Below the pieces are notes generated by a model. It saw nothing but the letters and a program-made list of their open reading frames with translations. It did no database searches and was not told the DNA's origin. Source: an uncultured Gemmatimonadota bacterium (lineage in GTDB: Bacteria; Gemmatimonadota; Gemmatimonadetes; Gemmatimonadales; Gemmatimonadaceae). Taken from it: a DNA stretch of 51,707 nucleotides. Shown here one piece after another: positions 35,697-42,780 of this stretch (position 1 is its first letter; every line of letters begins with the position of its first letter). The position numbers were made by a program, and so were the translations under genes. The stretch is taken from assembly GCA_946480295.1 (NCBI GenBank), contig CAMLIT010000016.1, positions 1 to 51,707 of the forward strand, given 5' to 3'.

Positions 35697-36143
35697 TCAG
35701 GCCGGGCGCTCCGTCGCCTGTTCGTCGGCGCCGACCTGCGTCTGGGCGAGCTGTTGCGCGCGTTCCTGGACGAGCGGCGTGAGCATCGCTTCCAGCCGCT
35801 CGAGCCGCTCCATCATCTCGTCCCGCTGCTCCGCACCCCTGTGCGCGGCGGAGGAGAGCGCAGGGTCGTGCTGCCACCAGTCGATCCCCATGTCGCGCGC
35901 CTTGTCGACGGAGGCGATGAGGAGGCGGATCTTGATCTGGAGAAGCTCGATCTCGCCGAGGCAGAGCGTGATGTCACCGGCGATGATGATGCCCTTGTCC
36001 AGCACGCGCTCGAGCAGGTCGGCCAGGTTGGACGACCCACCCTGCGACGTACCGGCCAGTCGCCGGCCCTCCGGGCGGCCGCCGTTCAGGATGGTCGTGA
36101 TCCGTCCGTCGCCGTTGCCGTTGCCGTTGCCGTTGCCAGTCAT
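35697..36143 (-). CDS. gvpJ: GvpA-family gas vesicle protein, GvpJ type
   Basis: The 148-residue protein starts at ATG 36143 with AAGGAG upstream. The gas-vesicle core is at 39-90: NLADLLERVLDKGIIIAGDI, then LCLGEIELLQIKIRLLIASV and ARDMGIDWW, a minor-shell pattern (GvpJ) rather than the major GvpA. GvpJ-type proteins help nucleate or shape vesicle ends. The N-terminus is an unusual Gly-Asn repeat (residues 3-12) from a hexanucleotide tract. The C-terminal 55 residues are a charged coiled coil (EQRDEMMERLERLEAML). It follows gvpK by 73 bases. GvpM/S is the alternative label; I favour J by length and tail. Confidence 0.85.
   Translation of the reverse strand: MTGNGNGNGNGDGRITTILNGGRPEGRRLAGTSQGGSSNLADLLERVLDKGIIIAGDITLCLGEIELLQIKIRLLIASVDKARDMGIDWWQHDPALSSAAHRGAEQRDEMMERLERLEAMLTPLVQERAQQLAQTQVGADEQATERPA
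36111..36137. repeat. Hexanucleotide tandem repeat in gvpJ 5' coding region
   Basis: GCCGTT occurs four times in a row plus a final GCC, encoding alternating Gly-Asn near the GvpJ N-terminus. Being a multiple of three, copy-number change would alter length without shifting the frame. Confidence 0.85.
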
Positions 36144-36216
36144 TGCATTCCACTCCTTCCCGGTGACTCCGTGGTCGGATGCCCCGACCGGGGCAGCCGA
36201 TGCTGGACCGGCGTGC

Positions 36217-36645
36217 CTACAGCAGATCCCCGAGGTGACCGAGGCTCAGGTCGAGATCCTCGCGCCGCAGCCCGAACGCTTCCCTCAGCTCCACCATCCG
36301 GCGCTCGAGCTTGAGGAAGGTCTCGCCCATGCGCTCGACCTCGTCCTCGCTCAGCGAACCGGCGTTCACGCGCCGGACCGCCTGCCGCTCCATGAGCTGG
36401 CGGACGAGGTCGACCAGCGCGAGCACGACCTTCGCCAGGTCCCGCTCGACCGTCGTCTGGTCCGCGTTGATGCGCCGCGGCAGGAAGCCAGCCGCGTCAC
36501 GCTCCGGCGTCACGGCTTCACGCCGCGCGCCGATCTCACGGGCAAAGTCTTCGAGCGCGTCCACGTCACCCGAGAGGCGGCCGGCGAGATCGAGCGGATC
36601 GCTCGACGTCGCCGCGGCTCCGCCTCGGCCTTCGGCGCCCGGCAT
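36217..36645 (-). CDS. gvpK: Gas vesicle protein GvpK
   Basis: The 142-residue protein starts at ATG 36645, five bases after the stop of the TPR-like gene, with GGAG overlapping that stop. Residues 50-142 match GvpK: RRINADQTTVERDLAKVVLA, LVDLVRQLMERQAVRRVNAG, SLSEDEVERMGETFLKLERR and the ending DLDLSLGHLGDLL. GvpK is a minor, helical gas-vesicle protein needed for assembly in several organisms. The N-terminal 45 residues are variable. Strong sequence match in its proper cluster. Confidence 0.95.
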   Translation of the reverse strand: MPGAEGRGGAAATSSDPLDLAGRLSGDVDALEDFAREIGARREAVTPERDAAGFLPRRINADQTTVERDLAKVVLALVDLVRQLMERQAVRRVNAGSLSEDEVERMGETFLKLERRMVELREAFGLRREDLDLSLGHLGDLL

Positions 36646-36650
36646 GGGGC

Positions 36651-37328
36651 TCACTCCTCCTCCAGCATTCGTTGCAGGTGCTCCAGATCGTCGAAGATGC
36701 TGAGCGCCGTGTGGAAGTTTCCCTGCTCCGCGAGCTTGTTCGACAGCTCCACGAGATCCGCGATCGCGGCAGCGGCGGCCGGGGTTCCCGGATACCGCGC
36801 GAGCAGCTCCATGTACGTGTGGATCGCGCGGATGGGGGAGCCGGCCTCCTGCCACCGCCACGCCAGGTTCAGGAGCCCGGCCTGGGCGTACGCCATCGGG
36901 TCGAAGTGGTGATGCCGATGCGCCGGCCGCGGCGACGCCGGCGCGGGTTGCTGCGCGGCCCGACGCCGCACCGCCGCCGCGGGCGCGGCGCTCCTCGCCG
37001 CGCGGACGGCCACTCCCAGCCGTTCCTGGACGCTGAGCTGCGCGCTCACCTGCGCCTCTCGCGTCCTCCGCAGGCTCTCGGCGACCGCGCTCTCCGCCTC
37101 GGCCTCCATGCGCGCCGCCGGCTCCGGCGGCCGCATCGAATAGACAGGCGCAGCCGGCGGCGGCACGACCCCAGGCGCCGCCGCGGCCTTCCCGGAGACG
37201 GCGGGAGAGACGAACGGGGGCGTCAGCCTCGCCTGCGGCTCGGGCTGGCCCCCCTCCGCCCCTTTCTCGGGGGAGGGAGCCGTCGTGGTCTGTTGCGCTT
37301 CGCCTGTACTGTGCTTGAAGATCGACAT
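36651..37328 (-). CDS. TPR-like protein embedded in gas vesicle operon
   Basis: The 225-residue protein starts at ATG 37328 with AGGAG upstream. Residues 1-140 are Pro/Ala/Arg-rich and mostly disordered, with a helical stretch (ARMEAEAESAVAESLRRTRE). Residues 142-225 look like two or three tetratricopeptide-type helix pairs: YAQAGLLNLAWRWQEAGSPI, RAIHTYMELLARYPGTPAAA and LSNKLAEQGNFHTALSIFDD. It sits between a gvpF/L gene and gvpK, the stop nearly touching gvpK. I do not recognise it as a named Gvp protein. A chaperone or scaffold role in vesicle assembly is inference from position and fold. Confidence 0.8.
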   Translation of the reverse strand: MSIFKHSTGEAQQTTTAPSPEKGAEGGQPEPQARLTPPFVSPAVSGKAAAAPGVVPPPAAPVYSMRPPEPAARMEAEAESAVAESLRRTREAQVSAQLSVQERLGVAVRAARSAAPAAAVRRRAAQQPAPASPRPAHRHHHFDPMAYAQAGLLNLAWRWQEAGSPIRAIHTYMELLARYPGTPAAAAAIADLVELSNKLAEQGNFHTALSIFDDLEHLQRMLEEE

Positions 37329-37370
37329 GGCCGCTCCTGCGTCCTCGGTTGTGGCTTGCGCGCCGCGGCA

Positions 37371-38168
37371 TCAGCCGGGGCGTCCCCCCATCGTGTCGGT
37401 CAGCGTGCGCGCGAGCGCCGCGAAACGGTCGCCCGGACCGGTCCCGTCCTCTCCCTCCGCCCGCCTGACGAAGCTGTACGGGGGCCAGGGGCCGGTCAGC
37501 AGCATGCGCAGCTCGCCATGCTCGCGTCGCATCGTGTCGAAGGCGGCGCGGAATGCGTCCACGTCCGCCGCATCCAGCAGGTAGCTCGTGCGCAGCGCCA
37601 CGCGCGGCGTCGGAACGAGCGACACCCGCCGGTCGAGTGCGAGCGCGCCCAGGACCGCATCAAGCGCACGGCTCGCCGCGCGTGCGCGCTCCTTCGTCGC
37701 ATCGTCCCGCCGCAGCTCGGCGGCACGGGCGAGCAGGTAGCGCGCTCCGGAGTGGTCGCTCGTCCACGCCGGGTCGCGCCGCACGTCCGCGGTCGGCTCG
37801 TCGTCGGACGGAGGATCGGCCCAGAGGGCGGTGAGGCTCAGCTCCACCTTGTCGCCGAGGCGCTCGAGGTCGGCCGCGAGGGGCTCGTAGCGCTCCGCGA
37901 GCGCCGACGCGACCGACGACTCGTCCCGGAAGACGGTGCCGAAGCGTACCGGGAGCGCCGGCACGCGCTGGCGCACCGCCTCCACGACCGCCTCGTGATG
38001 GAGGATGGCCTCCATCGTGGTGGGCGTGGCGTCGTCACTCGTGCGCGCGGTGACAGCCGCCAGCTCCCGCCAGGGCACCAGCGCGAGCTCGGGGACGCTC
38101 GCCGTGCCCGACGTCGGCAGGGGCGCGTCGCGGCGTACGATCGCGTAGACGTAGCACGAGTCAGGCAC
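37371..38168 (-). CDS. GvpF/GvpL family gas vesicle protein (third copy)
   Basis: The 265-residue protein starts at GTG 38168, overlapping the stop of the GvpM/S gene by 8 bases. It opens with the family strand CYVYAIVRRDAPLP, has LPVRFGTVFRDE near residue 73, and ends with GPWPPYSFVRRAEG, the family's C-terminal signature. GvpF/L proteins interact with GvpA and help assemble the shell. The middle (about 125-170) is shorter and more Arg-rich than in the other two copies. GvpF or GvpL cannot be distinguished from sequence alone. Confidence 0.9.
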   Translation of the reverse strand: MPDSCYVYAIVRRDAPLPTSGTASVPELALVPWRELAAVTARTSDDATPTTMEAILHHEAVVEAVRQRVPALPVRFGTVFRDESSVASALAERYEPLAADLERLGDKVELSLTALWADPPSDDEPTADVRRDPAWTSDHSGARYLLARAAELRRDDATKERARAASRALDAVLGALALDRRVSLVPTPRVALRTSYLLDAADVDAFRAAFDTMRREHGELRMLLTGPWPPYSFVRRAEGEDGTGPGDRFAALARTLTDTMGGRPG

Positions 38169-38406
38169 AGGCCACCTCGCGCCGATCGTCTACCGCCGCG
38201 CGGGACATCAGGTCGGGCAGCCGCTCGACGGGGGCCAGGAGAACGCGGAGGCCCAGGTAGATCAGGTCCACGTCCGCCACCGAGAGGGTGACGTCGCCGG
38301 CGAGGATGACCCCGTGATCGATCACCCGGTCGAGGAGATCGAGGAGGGTCACCTCCTGCGCACGGCGCGCGGCAGCCTGCGCCGACTGCAGCGGAGGGTG
38401 CGTCAT
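38161..38406 (-). CDS. GvpA-family small protein, GvpM/GvpS type
   Basis: The 81-residue protein starts at ATG 38406, overlapping the preceding gvpF/L gene by 4 bases. The core is TLLDLLDRVIDHGVILAGDV then TLSVADVDLIYLGLRVLLAP, the pattern of GvpM/GvpS minor shell proteins (ADVDLIYLGLR is characteristic) rather than GvpA (DAWVR). Such proteins are incorporated in small numbers and affect vesicle initiation. Both ends overlap neighbouring gvp genes, indicating tight translational coupling. Confidence 0.92.
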   Translation of the reverse strand: MTHPPLQSAQAAARRAQEVTLLDLLDRVIDHGVILAGDVTLSVADVDLIYLGLRVLLAPVERLPDLMSRAAVDDRREVACA

Positions 38407-39302
38407 CCCGCGTCCTCCGCGTGCCCGATCGCGAAGCTGTACGGCGGCCACGGCCCGCTGCACGCGCAGCGAAGCCCCTCGCCGGCATCGGCGATGGCGC
38501 GCAGCTCGGCGTCGAATCGCTCCATGCCGTCGCGCGCGACGAGGAAGGCCGCGCGCAGGATCTCCAGATCGCCGTCGGCGTCCGCGTCGCAACCGGCCGC
38601 GTTCACCAGTCCGGCCACGGCGACACCCGCCAGCCGGTCGTAGGCGTCCTGGGCGAGCGCCACCAGCGCGTCTCGCGTCGCGGCTTCCAGCTCGGCGCGG
38701 AACTGCCGTTCGAGGAACCAGGCCCGACCCGGCTTCGCCGCCGCGAGCGCATCGCGCAGGCGGTCGAGCGCCGGCGCGTGCGCCGCGACGTGTTCGCGTA
38801 CGACGGCGCCGTCGGCGTACAGGTGCAGGGCCCACTCGTCGCACCCCTCGAGGCGCTGGAGCCGCGGCACGAGATCCTCGCCGCCGGAACGCAGCGCCGA
38901 GACGATGTCGCCGTCGCGCGGGTAGACGACGCCGAACCTGGCGGGCAGGATCGCCTGCCGCGCATGGATCGCGTCGATCACGCGGTTGTGCGCCCGCACC
39001 ATCGCCTCCAGCTCGGACGCGCCGTGCAGGCGCTGCTGCAGGACGGCCGGGCTGAAGTCGGCCAGGCGCACCGGCCTGACCACCGCGGCCAGCTCGCCGC
39101 ACTCGATCATCTCGAGGGGCTCGGACTCGTCAGGCATCGCGCCGGCGTCCGCCGGGTGCGCGGCGTCCGCCTCGGCGAGCGCCGCCGCCAGCGTCGCGCG
39201 CTGCGCGGTGATGCCGTAGAGATACCATCCGCGCGCGGTGTCTCCGGCCGTCTCCGACGTGGCCGGACCCGCCGCGATCCGTGTGTCGATTCCGGTCGTC
39301 AC
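38403..39302 (-). CDS. gvpL: GvpF/GvpL family gas vesicle protein (second copy)
   Basis: The 299-residue protein starts at GTG 39302, whose GTGA overlaps the stop of gvpG. Residues 1-30 are a variable leader; the fold begins with GWYLYGITAQ. Family marks are AILPARFGVVYPRDGDIVSA (near 135) and GPWPPYSFAIG at the end. It is longer than the other copies because of the leader and an insertion near residue 45-65. GvpF/L proteins are accessory to shell assembly. The starts of the next gene (ATG 38406) and its own stop overlap by 4 bases. Confidence 0.9.
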   Translation of the reverse strand: MTTGIDTRIAAGPATSETAGDTARGWYLYGITAQRATLAAALAEADAAHPADAGAMPDESEPLEMIECGELAAVVRPVRLADFSPAVLQQRLHGASELEAMVRAHNRVIDAIHARQAILPARFGVVYPRDGDIVSALRSGGEDLVPRLQRLEGCDEWALHLYADGAVVREHVAAHAPALDRLRDALAAAKPGRAWFLERQFRAELEAATRDALVALAQDAYDRLAGVAVAGLVNAAGCDADADGDLEILRAAFLVARDGMERFDAELRAIADAGEGLRCACSGPWPPYSFAIGHAEDAG

Positions 39303-39679
39303 CAGCTGTCCTCCCTCACGTCCGGCTCGGGCGCGAGCAGCGCGCTCTCGCCGTCGTCCGGCTCCGATTCGAGCGCGTCGTCGTCGTCCACCGTGGCGTC
39401 GACGTCCTCGTCCTCGTCCTCGTCGGGGTGCAGCAGCTCTTCCTTGTACTCGCGGATGGAGCTCAGGCGCTCCAGCAGCTCCGTCTCCTGCTCGGCGAAC
39501 TCGGCGTCGGAGAGCTGTCCCGCGTTGTGGCGCATGCTCAGGTCGATCAGCTCGGCGAACGCGCGTCCCTCGTCGTGCAGCACCGCCTCCGCCTCCTCGC
39601 GGATCTGCTCGAGGAAGAGCCGGAACGCCCACACCGGGCCGGTGATGGGCAGGAGCAGGAGCCCGCCGATGAGCCCCAT
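39299..39679 (-). CDS. gvpG: Gas vesicle protein GvpG with acidic tail
   Basis: The 126-residue protein starts at ATG 39679 with GGAAGG upstream. The GvpG core opens MGLIGGLLLLPITGPVWAFR and continues LFLEQIREEAEAVLHDEG; later LSDAEFAEQETELLERLSSI is also typical. Usual GvpG is 80-90 residues; here about 45 residues are added at the C-terminus, very acidic (PDEDEDEDVD and DDDDALESEPDD). The tail may modulate interactions with the basic regions of partner proteins. It sits between two gvpF/L genes, 5 bases after the first and overlapping the second. Confidence 0.93.
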   Translation of the reverse strand: MGLIGGLLLLPITGPVWAFRLFLEQIREEAEAVLHDEGRAFAELIDLSMRHNAGQLSDAEFAEQETELLERLSSIREYKEELLHPDEDEDEDVDATVDDDDALESEPDDGESALLAPEPDVREDSW

Positions 39680-39683
39680 CGCA

Positions 39684-40466
39684 CTAGCCTTCCGTCTCGA
39701 AGGCGAGGTTGATGAAGCTGTACGGCGGGAGCGGCCCCACGTAGTTGAAGACGAACCGCCCCGCGTGTGCCTTCGCGAGCCCGTCCATCGCGTCGTCGAA
39801 CTCCGCCTCCCGCGCGCGTTCCACCAGGAACGCGGCGTTGAGCAGCATCGTGTCGCGCAGGTTGGCGCTCACGAGCACCTCGACCGCGATCGGCTCGAGC
39901 AGCTCGAGCAGGCGATCGGCTTCCCACTCGGACTTCAGCTCGATCTCCGCCTCGGTGAGCTGCCCGAGGACGAGCTTCTCCGCGGACGCCTCGTCGTACG
40001 GGAGGAGCGGGATCGTGTCGCGCAGGACGCGCACCTCCTCGTTCTCCTGCGCGATCTCGGCGAAGAGCCGCTCCTGGTCCCAGAACGCCTTGACCTCCAG
40101 CTCGATGCAGCCGCGGACGTATTGCAGCTGGTCGTGCAGCGCGTCGAAGCCGCCCTGCAGGAGCAGCTCGCGGACGTCGTCGTCGCTGCCGGCGACGGTG
40201 CCAAACGAGAAGGGGAGCACGTCGGAACGGCCGAGCACCTCGTCGAGCACCCGCTGGTGCTCGAGCAGGCTCTCGCGCGACAGGTCGAAGCGGGAGCCGG
40301 GCACGTCGCTCACCACCGCCACCAGGTCCTCGAAGGCGACGGTGCGCACCGGGGTGCCCCGGCCGCCGATCCCGGGAACCCTCAGCGGAGGGCTCCCGGT
40401 GCGGAACGGCTCGGCCGGCGCGACCCCGTAGACGTACGTCGCCGGTTGCGATGCAGTCGCTTTCAT
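39684..40466 (-). CDS. gvpF: GvpF/GvpL family gas vesicle protein (first copy)
   Basis: From ATG 40466 (MKATASQPATYVYGVAP) the protein has 260 residues. An ATG at 40475 also exists, but GGGAGG directly touches it, while it is 9 bases from 40466, the better spacing. The family pattern is complete: TYVYGVAPAEPF, LPFSFGTVAGSDDDV (near 88), DTMLLNAAFLVER and the ending GPLPPYSFINLAFE. It is the closest of the three copies to canonical GvpF. It follows gvpA by 33 bases, the usual order for this gene in gas-vesicle clusters. Confidence 0.93.
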   Translation of the reverse strand: MKATASQPATYVYGVAPAEPFRTGSPPLRVPGIGGRGTPVRTVAFEDLVAVVSDVPGSRFDLSRESLLEHQRVLDEVLGRSDVLPFSFGTVAGSDDDVRELLLQGGFDALHDQLQYVRGCIELEVKAFWDQERLFAEIAQENEEVRVLRDTIPLLPYDEASAEKLVLGQLTEAEIELKSEWEADRLLELLEPIAVEVLVSANLRDTMLLNAAFLVERAREAEFDDAMDGLAKAHAGRFVFNYVGPLPPYSFINLAFETEG

Positions 40467-40499
40467 GATGCGCATCCTCCCGCGGTCGCGAGAGCGGCC

Positions 40500-41051
40500 T
40501 CAGTGCGTCTGCGGCGTGAGAAGGGTCCCCGGCGTGACGGACGGCGCGTGGACGCTCCCCGGCCGGTAGATGCCACGCTGGGCATCGAGGGACGCGAGGT
40601 CCTCCTGGACGAGCCGATTGAGGATCGTCTCCAGCTCCGTGCGGTCGGCGCCGAAATACGCCTGCAGCTCGCTGAGGCGCACGCCATCCGGGTGGGCTTC
40701 GAGATACGCGAGGATCTCCTCGTCGGCGAGCCCCAGCACCTCGGGGAGCGCGCCGGCCAGCTGCTGCGCGATCTGCTGGTTGCGCGGGGCCGCGGCGAGC
40801 GCGGTGAGCCCGATGGCCTCCGCGTAGCGCAGGTACGTATCGACGGAGGCGATCACCGCGCGGATCTCCAGCGTCAGGATCTCGATGCCGATGATCGAGA
40901 GACGCACCCACGCGTCGACCACGATCCCCTTCTCGAGGATCACGGCGAGCACGTCCGCCAGCCCGGATGCCCCGCCCATCTTCTGGACGCCGCCCCTCGA
41001 GGCAGACTGCTGAGAACGTCCTGCCGGTGCCCTGTCGTAGCTGATGGCCAT
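40500..41051 (-). CDS. gvpA: GvpA-like gas vesicle shell protein fused to winged-helix-like tail
   Basis: The 183-residue protein starts at ATG 41051 behind GGTGGAG. Residues 31-84 are an almost canonical GvpA core: [40 protein letters not shown] and [13 protein letters not shown], with the DAWVR turn and paired helices that form the vesicle wall. Normal GvpA is about 70-75 residues and has a short N-terminus. Here 30 residues precede it and about 100 follow. Residues 108-163 ([20 protein letters not shown], then [20 protein letters not shown] and RGIYRP) read as a winged helix-turn-helix. It is the only DAWVR-type GvpA in the window and heads the operon. A GvpJ-like role is possible; the fusion itself is clear. 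Confidence 0.9.
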   Translation of the reverse strand: MAISYDRAPAGRSQQSASRGGVQKMGGASGLADVLAVILEKGIVVDAWVRLSIIGIEILTLEIRAVIASVDTYLRYAEAIGLTALAAAPRNQQIAQQLAGALPEVLGLADEEILAYLEAHPDGVRLSELQAYFGADRTELETILNRLVQEDLASLDAQRGIYRPGSVHAPSVTPGTLLTPQTH

Positions 41052-41731
41052 ACTCCACCCGTGCTTGTAGAGGGTTTCCGTGCTCGACTACGCCACGCCC
41101 AACTCGATCGTGCAACGATCTATCACAGGGACACAGCGCACGTCGGCGTCGTGCAGGGACGCCGTGTGGCTGTCTCCCGGGAATCCGGGGGTGCGACGAT
41201 CCGAACGCCGGTATGGCCTCGCGGAGGCAATACCACCACTGCGCGTCTCCAGCAGAGGCGCGCCGCGACGAGCGTCATGTTGAAAGAACACGACGGAGGT
41301 GGCCGGGTGGCCGCCTCCGTCGGCGGTGACTCACGCAATCAGTAATTCAGTTCTTGTCCGGGACGCGCGTGACGCCGTCGTCGCGTCCCGTGCTCGAGCG
41401 GTGCAATTCGTATGCCTTGCTCGGCTCGTGTGCCGCCGCGTGATCTCGCGCGCGATCCTGCACGCGTCACGTGTCCGTGCACATCGCGCGCGCTGCAGCG
41501 GGCGCGCAACTTCGGCGCGGTGCCACGTCGAGTCAAGTGCGCAAGGTCACAAGGATGCGGCCTCCGCTGCCGAGCACGGGCGTACGGCGCGCCGGGCGCG
41601 CGGCCGGCCCCCGGCTGCCTAACGAGTGGGGTGCGGCGCCCTTTCCGGCCGCGAGGTCCGGCGTTTGCGACGTTGGCCGACTGCGCCGTGCGGAGGGCAC
41701 GGCCTGTCGCACGCCACCGGGAGGACGGCGC
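41052..41731. other. Divergent intergenic region between gvpA and amidase copy B
   Basis: These 680 bases contain no gene I can support; short open frames here lack ribosome sites or domain character. It should hold the promoters of the gvp operon (minus) and of amidase copy B (plus). On the minus strand there is a short A/T-richer element GATAGAT just before the dyad at 41106-41120, but no good -35. A GCCTAACG word is at 41617-41624. The last 12 bases are already part of inverted repeat copy B. Confidence 0.55.
41106..41120. promoter_or_regulatory. Perfect inverted repeat upstream of gvpA, possible operator
   Basis: GATCGT-GCA-ACGATC is a perfect 6+3+6 inverted repeat, 55 bases upstream of the gvpA start codon. 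Its placement near the expected promoter suits a dimeric regulator. The binding protein is unknown. Confidence 0.5.
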
Positions 41732-42217
41732 GTGATCACGTTGCTGCAGCTCACGTCATACACCGGCGACCACCTGGCGCCGAGCCCCAACCACGACGCC
41801 CGGCAGGCGCCGGCCATCGCCGGCATCGTCCTGCACGCCACGCAGGACGCGGGGCACGAGGGGCGCGCCCTGGCCTGGCTCCGCTCCCCGCGTAGTCGCG
41901 TGAGCTGCCACCTCTTCGTCGGCCGCAGCGGGCGCGCGACGCGCCTCGTCGGCGACCAGCAGCGGGCCTGGCACGCGGGGCGCGCCTGGTGGCGCGGCAC
42001 GGCCGACGTCAACTCGATCACGCTCGGCATCGAGATCGCCAACCGGAACGACGGGGAGCCGTACACCGCGGCGCAGTACGCGCGCGTGGCGGCGATCGTC
42101 GCGCACTACTGCCGGCAGGGGCTCGCGCTCACGGACGTGGTCGGCCACGCCGAGATCGCGCCGGGCCAGCGCACCGACCCGGCCGGCTGGGACTGGCCGC
42201 GCTTCCGCGCCCTCGTC
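41720..42217 (+). repeat. Long inverted repeat, copy B (amidase catalytic domain)
   Basis: This 498-bp segment is the inverted partner of 32590-33087, spanning the Shine-Dalgarno and catalytic domain of amidase copy B. The segment between the two copies is 33088-41719 (about 8.6 kb) and holds the gvp genes and two lipoprotein genes. Confidence 0.88.
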
Positions 42218-42730
42218 CTGCAGCTCCTGCGGCCGACGGACATGGAGGGGCGGCGCTCGCTCGTCTACGACCGCCGCAGCGCCGAGCGTCGCGCGGCCGA
42301 CGAGGCGGCGGCCGACGAGTCGACCGACGAGCCGCCGCCATCCCTTCCGCTTCCGTCGACGCTCGCGTCGAACGATCCGGTCGTTGCCGTCGCGCCAGCG
42401 GCGACGATCGCGCCGGCGACCGTGCCCGTCGTCGTCCGGGACGTGGTCGCGCCGGCCGTCCCGCCACGGCCGACCGGTGCCAAAGCGAAGCCGGTGCTGC
42501 GCAGCCGAACGGTCTGGATCAACGGGCTCACGGCGCTCACCGCGGCCGCCGCGATCATCGGCGAGAGCCTGAAGCTGGCGTTCGGCATCGGCCTCGTGCT
42601 GCCGGAAGACCTCACGAAGTGGGTGCTGTTCGCCGTCGGGCTGGTGAACATCGTCCTCCGGCTGCGCACCAGCCAGCCGCTCACCTGCGGCGCCGGCGTC
42701 GCGTCGTCTTCCCCGACGCGGTACCGATGA
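41732..42730 (+). CDS. N-acetylmuramoyl-L-alanine amidase with holin-like C-terminal hairpin, copy B
   Basis: The 332-residue protein starts at GTG 41732 with GGAGG 7-8 bases before. Residues 1-165 are nearly identical to copy A (His35; HAEIAPGQRTDPAGW). The linker differs (RRSAERRAADEAAADESTDE), as do the membrane helices (INGLTALTAAAAIIGESLKL and WVLFAVGLVNIVLRLRTSQP), although the layout and the VNIxLRL ending are shared. That ending resembles phage holins. It cleaves peptidoglycan amide bonds by homology. It is read away from gvpA, and a DoxX-like gene follows 50 bases later. Confidence 0.85.
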   Translation: MITLLQLTSYTGDHLAPSPNHDARQAPAIAGIVLHATQDAGHEGRALAWLRSPRSRVSCHLFVGRSGRATRLVGDQQRAWHAGRAWWRGTADVNSITLGIEIANRNDGEPYTAAQYARVAAIVAHYCRQGLALTDVVGHAEIAPGQRTDPAGWDWPRFRALVLQLLRPTDMEGRRSLVYDRRSAERRAADEAAADESTDEPPPSLPLPSTLASNDPVVAVAPAATIAPATVPVVVRDVVAPAVPPRPTGAKAKPVLRSRTVWINGLTALTAAAAIIGESLKLAFGIGLVLPEDLTKWVLFAVGLVNIVLRLRTSQPLTCGAGVASSSPTRYR

Positions 42731-42780
42731 CTTTCGGGGCCTCCGGGAGTCAGAGTACGCGACACCACCTGGAGGCCATC

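Noticed and set aside
35697..41051. Extracellular contractile injection system or encapsulin locus
   Set aside because: No sheath, tube, baseplate, AAA or encapsulin-like protein is encoded; the core proteins match gas-vesicle families.
41100..41160. Sigma-54-type promoter before gvpA
   Set aside because: A TTGCA is present within the dyad, but the required GG element at the right spacing is not.
41299..41622. Short open frames in the gvpA-amidase intergenic region
   Set aside because: No ribosome site, biased composition and no domain character.
41533..42066. Antisense frame conserved in both amidase copies
   Set aside because: Its conservation simply follows from the near-identical DNA of the inverted repeats; no ribosome site or domain supports it.
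32119..42730. Prophage remnant explaining the amidase-holin genes
   Set aside because: No integrase, terminase, capsid or tail gene is present in the window, though a phage origin of the two domains remains possible.
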